A stretch of 57,552 nt of DNA from an uncultured Clostridia bacterium (GTDB lineage Bacteria > Bacillota > Clostridia > TANB77 > CAG-508): positions 1 through 57,552 of the forward strand of contig CALYAG010000012.1 of the NCBI GenBank assembly GCA_944393465.1, written 5' to 3'. Shown here piece by piece: positions 55,743 to 57,552 of this stretch; within the stretch, counting starts at the first letter, position 1; the number at the start of each line of letters is the position of its first letter. The notes below the pieces were generated by a model that was not told where the DNA came from, did not search any database, and saw nothing but the letters and a program-made list of their open reading frames with translations. The position numbers and the translations under genes were made by a program.

Positions 55743-56060
55743 TCAAGAATTTATACTATGCAAACTTTCATAACATCTCATACTATTAACTAAATTTGCA
55801 AGCTGTATACAGTCATGTTCGTACAAAAATCTTTTATATTTTATTTTTCTTGCAACTTTCTTCTTAAGTATTTCTTTATCTATACTTGCAAAAAATTTAC
55901 TAATATCACATTTTAGAATATAATATTCCCCATATTTTACTTTGCATATTCTTTCAAATTCTTTTTTGTAGTATAACCCTGCCTTAGTTCCCTTTCCCAC
56001 TATGCTTGCCACATTACATTGTACTTTCCTACAACATATCTTTTTCCATTCAAAATTGCT
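55743..56060 (-). pseudogene. Reverse-transcriptase fragment, DGR type
   Basis: The open frame encodes CNVASIVGKGTKAGLYY followed by YYILKCDISKFFASIDKEIL, which is RT motif A with its catalytic Asp. This form is typical of DGR and group II-like reverse transcriptases. The N-terminal half of the RT is absent, and the sequence loses RT similarity soon after motif A (tail ending CYESLHSINS). The YxDD motif is missing. It overlaps the MSL fragment in another frame, and the frame is open only from 56060, consistent with a deletion fusing MSL and RT. It cannot be an active polymerase. Confidence 0.8.
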
Positions 56061-56206
56061 TCAATTTTTGTTAATTTATATCCAAATAAATATGACAGTA
56101 TGTATGCATCTTTCCCATATGCATAAAAAAATTTACCTATATCTATTATTGTTAAATCTTTTGGATGAACCTTTTTTACTTCAGATACTACACCAACTAT
56201 TCCCAT
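56000..56206 (-). pseudogene. Truncated MutS-like (MSL) DGR accessory ORF
   Basis: The 68-residue ORF reads VVSEVKKVHPKDLTIIDIGK, then FFYAYGKDAYILSYLFGYKL. This resembles the N-terminal domain of MutS (compare GDFYEMYGEDA) and the MSL accessory proteins that precede RT in Firmicutes DGRs. The family similarity ends near residue 50 and the remaining residues run into the RT fragment out of frame. It retains a plausible start with AAGAGGT upstream. Only the N-terminal part of the family's domain is kept. Confidence 0.75.
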
Positions 56207-56314
56207 TATAACCTCTTTATTATTTTATTAGTAATTTTATCTATTATTCTTAAGCATACAATTTTTCAATAATACTGTCCTGTTTTTTATGTTTTCTACA
56301 ATTTGCGGGTTATC

Positions 56315-56339
56315 TCAAGAAGACCTGAGGCCTTCTTGA
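56315..56339. other. Hairpin downstream of the DGR variable region
   Basis: TCAAGAAG pairs with CTTCTTGA around a nine-base loop, ACCTGAGGC, 16 bases after the stop codon of the target gene. There is no T tract on the minus strand, so it is not an obvious terminator. DGR targets often carry a hairpin or cruciform just downstream of the variable region that aids retrohoming. Confidence 0.5.
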
Positions 56340-56354
56340 ATTTATATTTTAATG

Positions 56355-57552
56355 CTAATTTATTCCTGAGCTTTTCCATTCAGGATCTGTTTTATCTGCT
56401 ACTCTACTCACAACACTGCCTTGGACGCTAGAATCTAGAGAAACTACGGGACGCACGCCAGACGCAAAGTCACCCTCACTCACATTGCCATACGAGTAAG
56501 AGTCGCACGTGTAGTAAGAACCGGCACACGCTAAGCCGTCAATCGAGTAAACAGACCCCGGCCCGAAGGTAGCACAGTCCGAGGCCACAAGGACTCCCGG
56601 AGACGAAAGCCAGTATGTTCCACCAGAACCATCTTCTATGTCTGTAAATGGCATATCCACTATTCTTTGATTCTCTACCGTTACGTATGGAGCTCCTTCA
56701 TCATCTTCTCCATTTATTGTATAATAATACCCTGTAACTGTTCCACTTATTCCAGATGCTGGTTTGCTACTATAATTATCTGGGTCTGCTAAGAATTCCT
56801 CTAAGGTATATGCATTAGGGAAATTATAACTATCTCTGTAATTTTTATTTCCATAGTATGCATCTAAATTATATTGTCTTATTTGGTCTGCCGTTGTTAT
56901 TCCAACTGCTGCATCTATATCACTTTGTTTTACACTTCTTGCTTCTACTACCCCATTTACTCCTCCATATAATTTGTAGCATAAATTATCTATTGCATTA
57001 CTTGCTTTTGTATATGCTAATGCTCCATATAGCCATAAATATCCATCGTTATTTTTTCCATCATTATTTGCTACCAATGGTGTTGAAGTTATTAATTTTA
57101 CTTGGTTTTTATTACTATCATATCCTAGTACCCTCCAATATAATTGATTTGTACTGCTATTTACTGTATAACTTTGATATGAGTTTCCTGTTGAATCAAT
57201 GTTGTTATTTTCATATCCTGTTTCTGTATCATAAATTTTTTCAGTTTTATTTATACTTTTTGTTTGTTCTTCAAAATTCACATAATCTCCTATGTGTAAA
57301 TGATTTGGGTTATCACATCTACCATCATCATTTGTGCATCCATCTTTTTCAGCTTGCTCAAACATCCATGCTAGTGTTCCTTCTTCTGGTTCTTTTGTTT
57401 CTCCAGTTTCACCTTTTCCATTAGCATATTTATCCATCCAATCTGCAAGTTCTCCCAAAGCTAGTTGCTCATTACTTTCTGCATTTCTCCATGTGTTGGC
57501 TGCTTTTTCTGCTCTACTAAATATTCCATTTTGCCCTATTGTTAGGTTAAGC
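56355..57552 (-). CDS. Pilin-like DGR target protein with C-type-lectin-like variable domain (5' partial)
   Basis: The frame stays open to the window edge, so the start lies outside; 398 residues are visible. The first visible residues, LNLTIGQNGIFSRAEKAAN, match the segment that follows the hydrophobic helix of type IV pilin-like proteins common in Clostridia. The middle has LHIGDYVNFE and LYWRVLGYDSNKNQVKLI. The C-terminal lectin-like part begins at GGTYWLSSPG and ends FASGVRPVVSLDSSVQG, the form of DGR-diversified phage and surface proteins. Codon use and G+C change sharply at that point. It is probably displayed on the cell surface and binds variable ligands (inference). Confidence 0.85.
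   Translation of the reverse strand, partial: LNLTIGQNGIFSRAEKAANTWRNAESNEQLALGELADWMDKYANGKGETGETKEPEEGTLAWMFEQAEKDGCTNDDGRCDNPNHLHIGDYVNFEEQTKSINKTEKIYDTETGYENNNIDSTGNSYQSYTVNSSTNQLYWRVLGYDSNKNQVKLITSTPLVANNDGKNNDGYLWLYGALAYTKASNAIDNLCYKLYGGVNGVVEARSVKQSDIDAAVGITTADQIRQYNLDAYYGNKNYRDSYNFPNAYTLEEFLADPDNYSSKPASGISGTVTGYYYTINGEDDEGAPYVTVENQRIVDMPFTDIEDGSGGTYWLSSPGVLVASDCATFGPGSVYSIDGLACAGSYYTCDSYSYGNVSEGDFASGVRPVVSLDSSVQGSVVSRVADKTDPEWKSSGIN
56421..56615 (-). other. DGR variable region (VR)
   Basis: G+C rises to about 56% (106 of 190 bases over 56421-56610, counted by hand) within a gene that is otherwise near 35%. The segment runs from the TACTGG codons to beyond GGCGTGCGTCCCGTAGTTTC, the probable initiation-of-mutagenic-homology end. 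The coding strand has few adenines here and many Ser, Gly, Tyr, Val and Asp codons, as expected when AAY codons of a template have been randomised. No matching template repeat is seen in the window. Confidence 0.8.

Overview
The window is AT-rich DNA (roughly 30% G+C by eye) from a low-GC Gram-positive bacterium, most likely an uncultured, gut-type member of the Clostridia. The evidence is strong Shine-Dalgarno sites (AAGGAGG types), NAD-dependent LigA, FtsEX with PcsB/EnvC-like hydrolases, an AmaP/Asp23/DUF2273 block, a Bce-type resistance module, and SplB and SleB homologues that point to an endospore-forming ancestry. Almost everything is on the minus strand. The exceptions are rqcH, one small gene at 45.8 kb and four tRNAs.

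Layout: 0.2-2 kb holds a GC-richer flotillin-like gene; 2.2-4 kb rqcH; 4-12 kb a DUF4116 protein, a small unknown, ligA, pgsA, a UPF0182 membrane protein and ftsY; 12-13.6 kb tRNA-Gly, a monofunctional transglycosylase and a tRNA-Val/Asp/Phe cluster. 13.6-19.2 kb is a cell-division/wall operon (ftsE, ftsX, two coiled-coil M23 peptidases, an S41 protease). 19.4-24.4 kb has an M24 peptidase, a prepilin peptidase, a YqeG phosphatase and tex. 24.5-26.7 kb has a SUMF1-fold membrane-anchored protein and a second GC-richer orphan gene. 27-32.8 kb has a second transglycosylase and a BceAB/BceRS-like antibiotic sensing module. 33-38.3 kb has an SplB-like radical SAM protein and a heterodimeric ABC exporter preceded by an apparent attenuator. 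38.4-45.5 kb is a housekeeping run (DUF378, sleB, fhs, PAP2, xseB, xseA, nusB, DUF2273, amaP, asp23). 46.2-55.7 kb carries a putative metalloprotease, a 1.9-kilo-residue DUF11/VWA surface protein, a sortase, a probable sortase substrate and a membrane protein.

The most striking content is at the right edge. A partial pilin-like protein ends in a C-type-lectin-like domain whose last part is abruptly GC-rich (about 56% by hand count over 56421-56610). This is the signature of a diversity-generating retroelement (DGR) variable region. Directly downstream lie a truncated MutS-like (MSL) accessory ORF and a reverse-transcriptase fragment that retains motif A but not the YxDD motif, fused by an apparent deletion. 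No template repeat is visible, so this is a DGR target with a decayed local cassette, either fossil or served in trans. The orphan prepilin peptidase at 20.6 kb could process such pilin-like targets.

A second theme is a family of intergenic inverted repeats in two types. Type A has the core CAGTTGGGGACGGTCC; type B has the core TTGACA with GGGACGGTTCT. There are ten loci, nine of which abut a stop codon, so they may act as terminators or 3' ends. Other points of note are a leader peptide plus terminator upstream of the ABC exporter, a shared putative response-regulator site upstream of the BceAB-like genes and the second transglycosylase, and several substitutions at functionally important residues (SplB Cys to Ser, RqcH Asp to Glu, one ABC catalytic Glu to Asp).
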